64,000 nucleotides of DNA from Chlorops oryzae (lineage: Eukaryota > Arthropoda > Insecta > Diptera > Chloropidae). How positions within the stretch are numbered: the first letter of the stretch is position 1; every line of letters begins with the position of its first letter. Shown here piece after piece: positions 11,080 to 23,000 of this stretch. The notes under the pieces were generated by a model. That model saw only the letters and a list, made by a program, of their open reading frames with translations, did no database searches and had not been told where the DNA came from. The stretch is taken from positions 24,324,796 through 24,388,795 of the forward strand of contig CM035808.1 in the NCBI GenBank assembly GCA_020466095.1. The letters run 5' to 3'. The position numbers were made by a program, and so were the translations under genes.

Positions 11080-11855
11080 TTGTGTAGCATTCACGACGGT
11101 CTCTTCTTGGGTTTCTTGTTTGTCGTGTTTTACTTATTTTTTTTCCGGCCATTTCCGTTAACACCTGTAATTGTGGAGTTTTCGTACGAAGGCAGCATAT
11201 GTTTGACTTGTCCCGGCACATATTTTCAGTGCCCATTTAAAGGGCTAACACACAAGCATAAATGGATGTACACATAAAGCGTGCAGACGAAAGTATCAAT
11301 ACGCTGGACACACAAGTTGAAAAATTAAATTTTTATTCATAAATTTTATTAATTAATTACTTTAAAGTGCTTCGATGCATTTTAATTGCAGGCACGACTG
11401 TATGATCAATTTTCCAAATGTTGCTTTTGAATAATTCGATTCGATATTAAATTATTTTCCAATGATATAAGCTTTTAAAGTTCCTCTAACGATGGTTAAA
11501 CGGTTCTTAATGTACCAAGCAGGAAATGATTTTTATTGTTTATTATTGGAGGATGTTTCCTGCATTTATTGATGGGCTTCGCTTAATATGTTTCAAAAAG
11601 AAAATCTATTAAAATAAAAAAATATTTGTATTCAATATTTAAAGATGTGGGAAAGCTCCTCTTCCTTCCATTCTTTCTGTGACTTGAGAATCTTATCTCA
11701 ATTAAGAAGGAAGTGGACTTGATAATTCTTTCGAGAAATAGTTCGTCTCCTTAATGCTTCTACTGAAAGTTCTTAAGTAAGTAGACTGCAAATGGTGAGA
11801 CCTTGTTTCATGCTAATAAAGAAAATTGGCACAAAAGGGTGAAAGACAGAGTCTA
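11080..11855. repeat. Unique-looking segment, version A of a degenerate duplication
   Basis: This segment is colinear with 12245-12905. Anchors in order include ATTAATTACTTTAAA (about 11352), GATGCATTTTAATT (about 11375), TTCTTAATGTACCAA (about 11504), GGAAATGATTTTTATTG (about 11522), TCCATTCTTTCTGTGACTTG (about 11668), AAATAGTT...CTCCTTA (about 11737) and GAAAATTGGCACAAAA (about 11821). This version is longer and looks undamaged. No gene was recognised. Confidence 0.6.
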
Positions 11856-12244
11856 CACTCTTAAAATATTTACTACCATTATAGTAGGAAACAGGTTACC
11901 TTCTATTATAAACGTAATTTTACACACCAAATTAATTTTCAGCCTCAAATGTGTAAAATTATGCATTAGATGTGAATTAAAGTAAACCATTTTTGTGTAA
12001 TTTTCAACTTTATCCGCGTAAAATTTAAACACATAAAGTGTAAATTTTAAGATCAACATTTGCATAAATCACTATAAAATGTGTAAAAATTTGACGATAC
12101 TACTGAAAAATGTTTTGATTGTGATAAAGTTAATAAATTTAGACCAATTTATTGATTTTTTTTTAAAAACATTTTTTAAATAATTTTATAAAAATTATTC
12201 TTTATTTTTTTAGTTTCAAAATCATTTTTCATTTTTCCAATGTA
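11856..12244. other. Spacer with repeated TGTGTAAAATT motif
   Basis: The motif TGTGTAAAATT or its complement (ATTTTACACA) occurs in degenerate form about six times between 11925 and 12095 in both orientations, suggesting a decayed internal or inverted-repeat structure. The remainder is very AT-rich. No coding signal. Confidence 0.35.
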
Positions 12245-12905
12245 ATTTTTATTTATTTTTAAATTTCATAAATCTTAGTTAACACGGTCTTTCTTATTTC
12301 TATTTTGCAGTGTTTTGCTTTTTTTTTCGGCTTTCCGTTAAACCTAATTGTTGATTTTCAGTATGGGTTGTTTGATGCCCACATATCCAATGCATTAAAG
12401 GCTTAAACTTGTAATTAAAATTAAACGTAGCTCTGCCGCTGCCGCTACGCTTCTATTCTCACTATTTTGACAATATCATCAAATTTAAATTAATTACTTT
12501 AAATGTTCATGCATTTTAATTCAATATTTAATAATTTTCTCAATTTTTATTGCCTGTTATTTTTTTTTAATTGGACGCCCTTCACATACATCTCAACATG
12601 AAATGACACGTTCTAATGTACCAACGGAATGATTTTTATTGATTTATTAAGATTCCTATTTATTATGGGCATTTTCCTTAAATTTAAAAAGAATTCATTA
12701 AAATAAAATTAAAAATGTTAAATTTATATTTTTGGAAATTATCTCCATTCTTTTGTACTTGAGAACTATGCAATTAAATAGAGTTACTCTTGTGCGAATT
12801 TCGAAAATAGTTTCTCCTTACTTCTCTTAAATTCTAAGAAGTAGACATGAAATGGGTTAACTTTGACAGATAATAAGAAAATTGGTCAAAATAGGTTAAA
12901 GAAGG
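12245..12905. repeat. Indel-rich version B of the 11080-11855 segment
   Basis: The anchors listed for version A recur in the same order and orientation, but with very frequent short deletions and insertions (for example ATTAATTACTTTAAATG at about 12489, TTCTAATGTACCAACGGAATG at about 12611, TCCATTCTTTTGTACTTGAG at about 12747). Overall it is about 100 bp shorter. Differences are mainly indels, unlike ordinary neutral decay, so an unpolished long-read fragment is a serious alternative to a true tandem duplication. Confidence 0.6.
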
Positions 12906-13753
12906 TCGGACTTCTTCAGAGCCGCCCACATCGCGATAAAACACTGATTTCCATTACTATTCATCATTCCCTATAATTACTCACTGTGCTTAGGTATGTC
13001 ATAAATTTTAATATGTTCATATCTCATACCTACTATTATCGGGTGTCTTTTTGTTTTATTTAGAAACAAGATTATCTTGGAAGAAATAAACTAGAACTAT
13101 AAATGTGGCCGAATCTTTGTGTCCACACTCGTGTCTGTGTTTGTAAAACGCGGCGTTTCTCCGTTTTTTTGGCCCTCTCTTCTTGTTTTGCGTACTCAAA
13201 TCGGGCGACGAGGACAGATTAGTTGAGAGTCCACAACATATCGCACACTAATCACTAAATTGGCACAACTCAAAATTTTGAATTTCTCGGGCCAACAGCA
13301 TATAACTCTCGAGGCCTGTACAAACAATTTCTTTTCCAAATTTATATTATTCTTAATTAACTGGAGAATCAATAAATATTAATGTTAAATTTCCAAGTGT
13401 TCCTTTTACTGCATTAAAATGTTGGCAAACATAAAAAAAAATCATCAAAAAAATGTTTAATTGTGTCGATGTTTATGATTATTTGTGCGATATACATCAC
13501 TTCGTTATTTAACCTGCGATAATTCGTATATTTTCAAGTAGTCCTCGAGTTTCGATTTAACGAACTTATATGTATTTATTTTAATTATTTTAATTTTGTA
13601 ATTATTATTTTTTACATATTTATTTTTTTTTATATTTTATTTTATCAGAATAATATTATTTTTTAAATATTTATTTATTGTCAATATTTTTCTGTTCGTT
13701 GTTCTTTGCTCATAAGCAACAAATATAATAATTGATAACTTAATTTTGATATA
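12906..13753. other. Spacer, no gene recognised
   Basis: AT-rich with a modestly GC-richer stretch at about 13100-13220. No domain-bearing frame, RNA gene or clear inverted repeat was seen. Confidence 0.4.
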
Positions 13754-13887
13754 CAGTCAAACTTACATAAGTCGAACTTCTACAACTCATTGCGAATATT
13801 TTATATACAATTTCGTTTCCCTAACTCGAAGTGTCTATAACTCGAACTACTTCTTTGGATAATGGTGGTTTGAGCTAAGTTTGACAG
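13754..13887. mobile_element. Pogo-like MITE (CAGTCAAACTT), TA-flanked
   Basis: The left tip CAGTCAAACTTACATAAGT is mirrored at the right by AAGTTTGACAG, with one extra A. TA lies immediately outside both ends (13752-13753, 13888-13889). CAGT tips and TA duplications are typical of pogo/Tigger-type Tc1-mariner elements. It is 134 bp and non-coding. Confidence 0.7.
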
Positions 13888-13889
13888 TA

Positions 13890-14604
13890 ATCACTGAAAT
13901 ATTTTATAAACAAAACCTTTTCAAAATAAAAAACAAAAAACATTTTTTTTTTGCAAATTAATATTTAATTAAATTATGTTGTTTTTGGCTATGACCTCAA
14001 GCTTGAAAGAAAGCACAATATCCCTAAGAAATGTATGGGAAAAAGTGGAATGAGCACAACAATTTATTACATGATTTTTTGATAATTTTTTAAAATATTT
14101 TTGAACGTTTTTTATTTATATTTAGTTAAAAAATCTTTTTTGGAAATTATTTTTTTTTTTTTTTAAGTACTTATTCATATGGGAGAGCTCTTCATGCCAA
14201 TTTGCCTGCCTTTCTACTGAATTAGGTGCACGATTGGGTATATCATTAAAAATTCAATCCGTCTACGCTTTCTAACAACTTATTCCATTGTCCATAAATA
14301 ATAAATAATAGCGGCAAAAAAGAGAGTTAAGATAAAGTTCAAAATATAGAGCTAAAAGTTAGATAAGCTCATTAGTTTCGATTTAACTTAAGGCAACATT
14401 GCTCTGCTATACTATCTACTGCATTCGAAAAATAGAAGAATAAAAATTATCTCACTAATCAGTCGCAACCAATTGATTTTAATCACATATTTTTTTACAG
14501 TAAATTGTCCCAATTGCTTCCCAAAAAAAAAAACCTCATTTATTCTATAATTTATTCTATTAATTAAAACTTAATAATCTTTCTATTTTCCTAATTTTTT
14601 TCAG
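13890..14604. other. Intronic sequence ending in a 3' splice site
   Basis: AT-rich and gene-free. It ends in a pyrimidine tract and TTTTTTTCAG (14595-14604), a strong insect acceptor for the exon starting at 14605. If the donor at 10588/10589 is used, this is the end of a 4.0-kb first intron. Confidence 0.6.
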
Positions 14605-15056
14605 GCGCCTCGAAGTCCCCAAGAGAAAAAAGTGAAGAAACAATTTTTATGGTCGGAAAATTCACTTTAATACGAACGAAAGTGCGCAAAGAGAAAAATT
14701 GACAAATATCCACAAAAAAAAATAAATAAATAGACGAAAAGTCCAAACAAAACTCAACGAAAAAGTGAAGTGACGCGTTTTATTGCGAAACAAACGAAAA
14801 GAAAAATTCTTCAAAAAAAAACCACAAAAAACACGGAGAAAAGAAAACGCAATTTTTGATTTTCAAATATTTTCTTTTAAAAATAAATTCGGAAAATTGT
14901 GTGCAGTGAAAAAGCCGGCAAAAACGTACCAACCACACAAAGAGCAAAGCGAAAAGGAAAAGTACACGGGAGTGGAAAACTTGAAGTAAAAAGATATCGA
15001 AAAAAAAAATATATAAACTCAAAATATCGCAATATCACACACGAAAATAGAGGAAA
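14605..15056 (+). other. 5' UTR part of the ATG exon, with a uORF
   Basis: A-rich leader of 452 nt between the acceptor at 14604 and the start codon at 15057. One upstream ATG at 14649 opens a 17-codon frame that ends at TGA 14700-14702, well before the main start. No other ATG lies between it and 15057, so initiation at the main ATG would need reinitiation or leaky scanning. Long A-rich leaders are common in insect neural genes; the relevance here is inference. Confidence 0.6.
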
Positions 15057-15126
15057 ATGGGAAATTCGAAAATATCACGAAGCGGTGCGGCGTTCGCAAT
15101 ACTCTTCTTCAGCTGCGCATTAATAG
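15057..15126 (+). CDS. First coding exon: signal-peptide start of unknown gene
   Basis: The ATG at 15057 sits in a good insect context (GGAAAATGG) and opens 23 codons plus one base. They read MGNSKISRSG followed by the hydrophobic run AAFAILFFSCALI. A basic N-region and a short hydrophobic core fit a secretory signal peptide. The exon ends in ATAG followed by GTGAGT (donor at 15127), leaving a phase-1 intron. Signal-peptide exons with phase-1 introns and very long following introns are typical of insect secreted and cell-surface proteins, including Ig-superfamily adhesion genes. The mature protein lies outside the window and I do not recognise the gene. Codons here are less AT-biased than the surroundings. 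Confidence is good for an exon, low for any function. Confidence 0.7.
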
Positions 15127-15132
15127 GTGAGT

Positions 15133-16820
15133 TCAAACTTTTTAGAGTTGAAAATCTTTTCCTAGCCTTATAGTCTCGATGCAATTTCTAAACTAACTAA
15201 ACTAACAATGCAATCACGCGCTCTACACGATCAGGCCTTGTTCTAGTACTTTTTGGTTTTTTGTTATTTTTTGCTCTCTTCCGCTTCCCTGTTCCGCTTT
15301 CGGCTTTCGGCTTTCAGCTGCGGGTCTCTTTAATCGTTCAATGCACTCAAATGCGAACATATTTTCAGCAATGGAAAAGCGACGCTGCGTCTAATTAAAA
15401 CGAATTTCGTCCTAGTTGGCTCGTTTTCATTTTCGATACAATTATCTCATAACAGTGGCGTGCATAGCGAGCGGGTCACTCATGTTAACAGAAAAATGTG
15501 AAAAAAATAATAATAAAAAAAAAACCGTAATTCGAAGTAATTTTTTTTCAAACCAGAAAATGATTTTGAAGTGTATCGGACAATTATATTCAAAAGAGAC
15601 ACAACTCGAAAAAAAATTTGCACTCATTTTTGGATTAGATTTAAATTTTTCGGTTCAAAAGGGCAATAGAGGTGTTTTTTGAAGGAAAATATAAACTTTT
15701 GAGTTGTGACACTTTTGAAGATGACCGTACGATTTTCCCTCAACGTTCCACTATTGACGCCACTGACCGCCGTAAAATAAAAATCGCATGAAAAATGCGT
15801 GCTTGTCGAAAACAGCAAAAGGTCTTTTTTCATTTTTCCAATTATGTGTTTATTTTTGTTGTTGTAGTTTAATATGCGAAATAGTAAAACAATTAAAGCA
15901 GCAAAAACACAAAAAAAAACGTATTTTATTGCAATTACTGCCAGCGAAATGTTTGCCTTTTTAACTTAATTTGAAATAATTTGTGAGGAAATTTTTGGAA
16001 ATTAACTCAATTTATTTCGATTTGGATTTTTGGCTTTTCGAGCTCCGAATTAATGAATTGATTTCGAATTGTGAACTAAAATTTAATTGTTCAAATGAAA
16101 TATTTTTATTCTTAAAAATGAAATATTTTTTAAAATAATTTCCATTTAAAAATTTTTTCGGTATTAAATGCGAAAAAAAAGAAAATGCTTTCAACCGATA
16201 AAAGCGAGAGATTATCATCGGCTTAGAGTCGAATTTTCATCTCACTGAGCACATCGGAACTGTGTGCAAAGGAATTTTTTCCATTTCGTTGAAGAACTCA
16301 CATTGAAAAGCACTTAAAATGAAAATAGATCTAATATTATTTAAAGATTATCGATTAATCGATTGGAAAGAAGAAGAAAAAAGAAGTAATAAATCTGCTA
16401 TGTGACGTATTTACTCCATTTGAGAAAAAAATCGGTTGTGAGTTCTAAAAGTACCTACCTATGTACTGAATTTTCGTTAGAGTACGCAAGCATTTCGATA
16501 TAGCAGCTTAACTTAATTCTTTTTTGGAACAGAATTGTCATGAATATTTCTGTAAAATATAGAAATATAGAAATTCCGTAGTTGGTAATGACCTTTAAAA
16601 ATTACTAAAAAGTCTAAGAAGAATAACCGAGTCTAAAAATTTGGTATTGCTTCTGTATGGCTTCATTTAAAAAGTAATCGATAGTTTACATTCCTACTTT
16701 TATCATTATGGACCACTAACAATGCATCATTGTTCCAAAAACCTTGTCGTTTATTTATGGGAAATTCCACGTAAATCGGACCTATAGGGCATAACCATCA
16801 CTATCTTTTTATAGGCATTC
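15133..16820. other. Intronic spacer after the donor
   Basis: A GC-richer patch at about 15215-15470 (TCGGCTTTCGGCTTTC and similar) directly follows the exon and could hold regulatory sites. The rest is AT-rich with short chance frames. Nothing specific was recognised. Confidence 0.35.
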
Positions 16821-17004
16821 AGGGTCGTTGTCTTCAACTCGGTTTAAGAACTTTGAGAGTTTAAATTTGGGAATACTCAGTTTAACTCGATCAAATACCT
16901 TTGATTTTTTTGAATTTTTTAAAAATTTTCATACAAAACTCATAAGCCTGGTTTAAACTGTCCTAAAGACAAAAAGTTTAAACTAGATTGAAGACTATGA
17001 GCCT
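16821..17004 (+). repeat. GTCTTCAA repeat, copy D2
   Basis: The left end AGGGTCGTTGTCTTCAACTC is mirrored by GATTGAAGACTATGAGCCT at the right, an imperfect inverted repeat. The internal sequence CAAATACCTTTGAT and AAAATTTTCATA matches copy D3. It is non-coding and MITE-like, about 184 bp. Confidence 0.75.
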
Positions 17005-19240
17005 CAGAGCAGGAATCATATTCTTTAACTTTCCAACTGTTGTTAAACAGTTACAAAATTTGACGCCCTTGATAATCACATCCTTTTTTTTGGGCTAAAT
17101 ACAATTCTTTTATTTTTATAAACTAAGCCCCAAAATGCGATTGGGATGGACAATAACCCTTATGTATAATTTTTATAATTTTTCTTCTTAAATCGATTAA
17201 TTCGTTAAAGTGTAAAGACTAAGCTTCCCACATGTAATGAAGAATAATGATAAAAGTTTAAAAATTAAGTAAAAAAAAAAAAAAACCCCATCCCAACTGG
17301 TAGCTACTGATTGAAAAGTTATCGATATTCTAAAGACCCCCATCCCCGAATGAAATGAAATTTTCATCGTATTGTAGGGCTGTGCTATTGATGGTTCTTT
17401 TATAGCCAGAGAACACTGTAATGGAATTTATTTAACAACGAAGAATAGGAATTGTATTTAAGATGAAAATAGACTGAATAATCAATGTTTGTGACGGTAA
17501 AGCTGTGCAAACAAATGAGTTAAGATTACGACAATTGAGCAAAAACAATGACGGAGCTAAATAAGCGAACGTGATGGAAACTATACGAGAATGATTTAAT
17601 TCAGATATCTAATCTGCTTAGGCATTGAGCAGAATCCTTAAAATTTATAAAACGCAAACAAAGGCTTTTGCTGGCAAGTATTTCGTAATGAAATTTACGT
17701 AATTAACAAAAGATTAACAAAGCAACGCTTAGTTACCGAATAAAAAAAAGCTCGAGATGAGAAATGATGTTCGTTCTGCATTTTCTGTTGATACAAAACA
17801 GTACAAGAATTTCGATGACGCGGCATCATTCTTAGCCAAATAAACACAGTACACTTTAAATGCTTAAGTATCTGTGACATTATACCAAAAAGTGTCGTTA
17901 GTACACTTTACTTACGTTACATTGGAGTACATTGTTTATTTGAAATTTTATCCAAATTACAAGCAAAAACGCTGCGACGACTCAGAAACGTCTGAGCTGG
18001 GGGAAAAGTATCAAATTAGCATATCACAGTGTCAAGAGTTAATAGCCAAAATGGAGTAGTTGGAGTAGCTGTGTATGTGCAACGAGAGGAGGAACGAAAA
18101 AAACGTTGTTTCAAATTTCCCTTGTTTATGTAGACATGCAAAGTAAATAAACCGTCCTGTTCCAGCACATTTCCCTCCCGCATTTCGACAACATAATTTA
18201 GATGTTCGTGCGTCTGAGCCGACTTCCTCAAAATTAGCTTCAAATGAGCCCTGTAATTAGGAAAGTTGATTTAACCAAAATGCCTTAAAAGCTCAAGTGC
18301 TGGAATATTTTTAAGTACAGTCAGCGTTGTCAAAGAAATTTTCAGAAATTCGGCTTCAAGCTGAGGGCTGAATTGGAGAAATTACGACAGACATGGGGAA
18401 GCATAATTTCTTCCTTTTTTTTTTGTCATTTTCAAGTGTGATTTGATGTTTGAAGTGGAAATTTTTTGTACTCCCAAATGTTGTTCTCTAGTTTTCTCCG
18501 ATATCATAGCTTAACGAGCAACCTTAAGATGAATGTTTGAAAAAAAAAAAAATCTTGCACTTGAAAGTTTGCCTTGAACTGAACTCACAGTGCCAGCATA
18601 AATTGATTGAGCGCTTTGATTCTTTTCCCATGCACAAAAAAATTTTCTCACAGAATCACACAGAGGATTTTTTCTGTCAGCTGTGATAATGGATTATGTT
18701 GGCATTCTTTATTGGATATTTAAATGAAAGTTTTTGTATTTAAAAATTTTTCAAAATTTTTATTCGAAAATTGAAAATTCATTTTATCCTCTCCGACCAA
18801 CAAACTTTTCATATTGCATTTTATTCTTCGGCTGTGCATAAAAGATAAAGAGTCAGAGTCCTGTACTGCATTGTACGAAAGCCAATCAACTTTGAATCCT
18901 GTGAACAGTTTCATGTTCGAGCATGCTTTTATATGTTTTTTTTTTTTCTATCTAGCAAATATATTTTCCTTGTTTGAATGGAAAAAAAAAAAACTTTTTA
19001 ATTAAAGGCTGCATCCAATAAGTCAAGCTACTCGGAAGCGAATGTTTATGAATATGATATTCATGAGGATATGCTGCATTGAGCAAATTCAATCGATAGT
19101 TGAATAGATGCTATAAAAATTTTTTGAAAAGTTCTCTGTTTGAGAAAATTATTTTTGCATAAATTAAAAAGAAAATATTTTGAATAATTCAAAAAGAAGT
19201 TTTTTGATCAAAATTATATTTTTATATATTCCTGACCTTT
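17005..19240. other. Intronic spacer, no gene recognised
   Basis: Contains A/T runs at about 17272, 18418 and 18541 and a segment near 17075-17150 that partly resembles 9236-9300. Frames up to 75 codons have no recognisable domain. Confidence 0.35.
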
Positions 19241-19456
19241 AGGGGTCGCAGTCTTCAGCTCGGTGTAAGAACTGCGAAAGTCTAAATATTCGAATATATT
19301 CTTTTAGTCTTCGTACCAAATACCTTTGATAAATTTGAATTTTTCTAAAGTTTTCATATAATATTAATAATTCTAATTTAAACTCTCCTGAAGACTATCA
19401 TTTCAAAGTTTTAACTTTTAAAAAGTTTAAAATTGGTTGAAGACTTTGAGCCTCCT
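19241..19456 (+). repeat. GTCTTCAA repeat, copy D3 (fullest)
   Basis: AGGGGTCGCAGTCTTCAGCT at the left pairs with TTGAAGACTTTGAGCCTCCT at the right. The central parts (CTTCGTACCAAATACCTTTG, ACTCTCCTGAAGACTATCAT) match D1 and D2. This copy provides the empty-site reference for the MITE nested in D1. Confidence 0.8.
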
Positions 19457-19461
19457 CTTTT

Positions 19462-20040
19462 TAAACCCGACACACTCTGTGACGAGGGTATACTGCGTTT
19501 GTGTGGTTGTGTGTAATACCCAGAACCAGTCGAGATAGACCATACAAAATATATATAGAAAAAATGATCAGCGTCACCAGGAGATTCGATGTACCAACGT
19601 CCATCTTTCTGTCCGTTCGTATACAGTTTTCTTATCGAAGGAGTTGAGCTATCTTGACGAAATTTGGTATGCATGCTCACGGGAACATAAGTTAGAATAA
19701 GAATGGACCCGATCCGAACATTTTAATGGGTATCACCAGTACTAGGGTCTGTCACAAAAATCCCAAAACTGTCCCAAAATCGAAATTTAGAATTTGAGCG
19801 TATATTTAGCCCTCCGATTAGAATTAAAAAAATTGGGAAAAGTTAGCCTGGCAAAAGTGCGGTTTTCATAGAAAAATTTAACAAAAGTCGGCATTTGAGG
19901 CCCTCAATGGCCTTAAAAATCTCTAGAATACTCTTTCTTAATGGTTCCTTTTTTTGGCCGTGTTTTAAAAAATATTTAAGCATGCGTCTCTGTGTCGGTT
20001 TTAGTGTAAGACACGCCTAAGTAGGTACCTTTTCCGTTTT
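19462..20040. repeat. Composite dispersed repeat (mini-me-like start)
   Basis: 19467-19630 has features of fly mini-me type repeats: GAGGGTATACTGCG, an interrupted (TA)n near 19548, and a CTGTCCGTTCGT tract (GTCY-like) near 19608. From about 19730 on, a second block (AAAAGTGCGGTTTTCATA, GTGTTTTAAAAAATATT) is related to 58370-58640. Both are non-coding. Confidence 0.5.
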
Positions 20041-23000
20041 AAAATTTATTTCTTACTCTTTTTTTTTTTTTTTATTAATACGGGGTTTATAAAAAATGAA
20101 GTCTGGTGGAATATGTTGTGTTATATTTTCTGCATGTGCATCAAAAATGCTCATTAAGTTTATTTAAGGTACCCGGGTATACTGGCACTCTATTGAGGAT
20201 GTATTTTTGTCACCCACATAAAGGTTAAAAATAGCATCATTTTTGGTTCAAGCATTGATATTCCAATGAGATCTCCTTCCCTTTCTCGGACTATTTTTTT
20301 TTTCTAAGCTTTTGTCGCTCATTGCTCACTTTGATTGTGCTTTTTGAAAACGAGATTAGATAAAAAAAAAGAGAGATAAAAAGATTGTGACATCTTAATT
20401 TTTGAGTCGACTGTTTGTTCACTCAAAAGGTCATATGACGCTAGACATTTAAATTGAATCTTTTCATATGGCTTACTTTTTGGTCCCGAGCGCTTTTCGA
20501 ATATGAAAAAGTGTGGCCACCTTTCGCTTATAAAGCCGTTAAACTTACCTAAATTCTTAAGAGACAACAGAAAGAAAAAAAAAAAGAAAGAACAACCGCA
20601 ATAAATTTTACATGCGATCATAAAAACTTTTAACATAAAATAAAATCGCCATAAAGAATTTTACAAAAGGAAAGGCTTAATAAAAGTTATTGTCATAAAA
20701 TCTCAAAAGTTTTATTTTCCTTTTTTTTTGGTTTTTTTTATTTAGTTTTTTGTTTTTTCTTTTTTATTAGAAAGTTTCGCTTGAGAAATGAAATTTGAAA
20801 ATTTAAACAATCCGCCGCCAAGCCTGCGAGGGGAAATTAATGCCAACATTTTGTAACAATTAAACGACTTTGACACTGTACTGAGGCCTTTTGTATTTAT
20901 CCCCCCCACCGACGAAAATTGTGTACACTTAAGGAAAATCGTTGAATGAGAAAATAGAAGGAAAAAAGTTAGCTGACGAAGAAAAGCCACCGGAATGACA
21001 TGAACAATTAATTGCAGTCGTCGTGTCGTGTAGCGTCTCGTCGTATGGTCTTCTTCTTCTTCTTCTTATTCGTGTGGTAATTGTGATTCCTCGCAGTCGG
21101 ACGACGGGTTTTGCTTCGCTAGTTAAAATGCTTCAAAAAATTTTCGGTGTGAGAATTGTGTGGCTTTTAATTTAATTATAAACAATGCTGAGAACACGAA
21201 ATTTCGTGCCATTTCAAGTCAATGTGTCAGAGCAAATGAGCCCGAATGGGAAAACCGAGAAAAAGGTCAAAAAGGCGTTTCGAAAATGGCAGAGTAACGC
21301 GACAATGAAACGAGGGAAGCTTCGAGGGAAGCTTCAGTTAATTTCGTTGAAAATCACTGGGCAGGTGACTTTTAGATTTTCTCTCAAATATTTTACTTAG
21401 AATAAATTCTCCTCATAGTCATCATTTTTCTTACAAATTTCCATGCAATTAAATGGCGTGATTCTGTGCTTATCTCCAGAACAAAATTACTTTATTGCTT
21501 ATGCTAAAGCCTCTTTAATTGCTTCCCTGTATCCAAGCCGTATTGAAGCCATTTGAGTTATAAAAGATCTTATCACCGCATATACATATGTATGTGATTA
21601 TGTGGATGTCTTTAGTCTTCGGTTGGTATTCAAGGTTAACTTTATTGCTTTCAAAATAATTTCGTTTGGATTTATGAAAATGAGAAGAACTCAAATTGTT
21701 CATGAACTCATGCAGAAGGATAAGATATTAAATTTTATTATTCTTTTTTTTTTTCAAGCGACCGACTGAGGAATGAATCATCGTTCTGTCTTAAAATAAG
21801 CGCTTTAAGGGCAAGTTGCTGCCTTTCTAGGAAAAATCTTTATTTTTATTTCACAAAAACCCTTTAAAGAGGTTTCCAATCCTCTAAGGGAATCCTTAAA
21901 AGAATTTATGGAAAAACCTCCTCAAAACTTATGTGATAGAAAGAAATTTAACTTAAATAATTTTGAGTCGAAATTAGGAGAATATTTTGCATTCAAAAAT
22001 TATTACAATTTTATTTTTCGAGTCGAATAAAAAACCTTATTTATTTGGGTCTTTATGGAGGCTCAATGAAGTGAGAAACTTTTGGTCGAAGTCTACCGCT
22101 TTTCTTTCGGCCCGCCCATTTCTGAGAGTTCCTTCTTTCTCGCTTTACGGAGGGCCAAGTTTCGAAAATGTAGACTCAAAAAAAGGTTCCCTTCCGTCGT
22201 GTATCATGACGATGGTATGGGGGTGGGAGGGACAGACTGTCACCTGGCAATCAGGCAGTTTTGCCCATTTTGGCAGGAATGTAAATTGAAGGAAAGAGAA
22301 AGGAAGGGGATTTGAGCATTCTCAGAGCTTCTTGGTTCGCCGGACTACCAGTTCGCCTGAGGTAGTCAAGAAGTTCTGGGAGTGGTCGAGTATAGATGCT
22401 CAGTACGTCATGACCCCACATTCTGATCCTGATCCTTCAGAAAGCAGGCCAGTACTGTCCTCATCCTCAAGGCAGGAGGTGCATGTGGTGTCTGTTCTGT
22501 CGTGTATGCTTTTTCAGTACGGCAACAAGAATTATTTAAATGCAACACCTAAAGGTATGCAATTTAGTTATTTCAAAACTTTAATTCTTCACCAACGAAT
22601 TTTATTTAATTGTTCTAAGAAGACTCACAAAACTCTGAGAGACCTGACTGAAAATGTATTTAAATCTATAAGGAAGTAAGAATAAAAAGATTTCTCCCTT
22701 TCGGAAATCTTTAAAATATTTAAATGCATACTTTTGGGTCTTGAATTGAAATATTTTTTCTCGCCCTAGCTACCTGTATTAAGTCCTGCTTAGTTTCCCT
22801 TCAAATACCTTCATAATTCCTTCAATTGATTTATTTTGAGCAACTTTCTCAAGTATTATTCAGTATAAAATCGATAAGAAAATTTCATTTAAGTGAGGAA
22901 TAAATTTTTAAATTCCTCATTTTCAATCCTCACGAGGAAAAACATTCCTCTCAGCAATTTATGGAGCCATCTCTCACTCTAGTTTTTCGGTTTTTTCTAT

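Noticed and set aside
15057..15080. N-myristoylation signal (MGNSKIS)
   Set aside because: Position 6 is isoleucine rather than serine/threonine, and the following hydrophobic stretch fits a signal peptide better.
14783..15123. Overlapping basic frames across the leader exon
   Set aside because: They lack an ATG start (other start codons only), are A-rich low complexity, and disagree with the ATG/signal peptide/donor arrangement.
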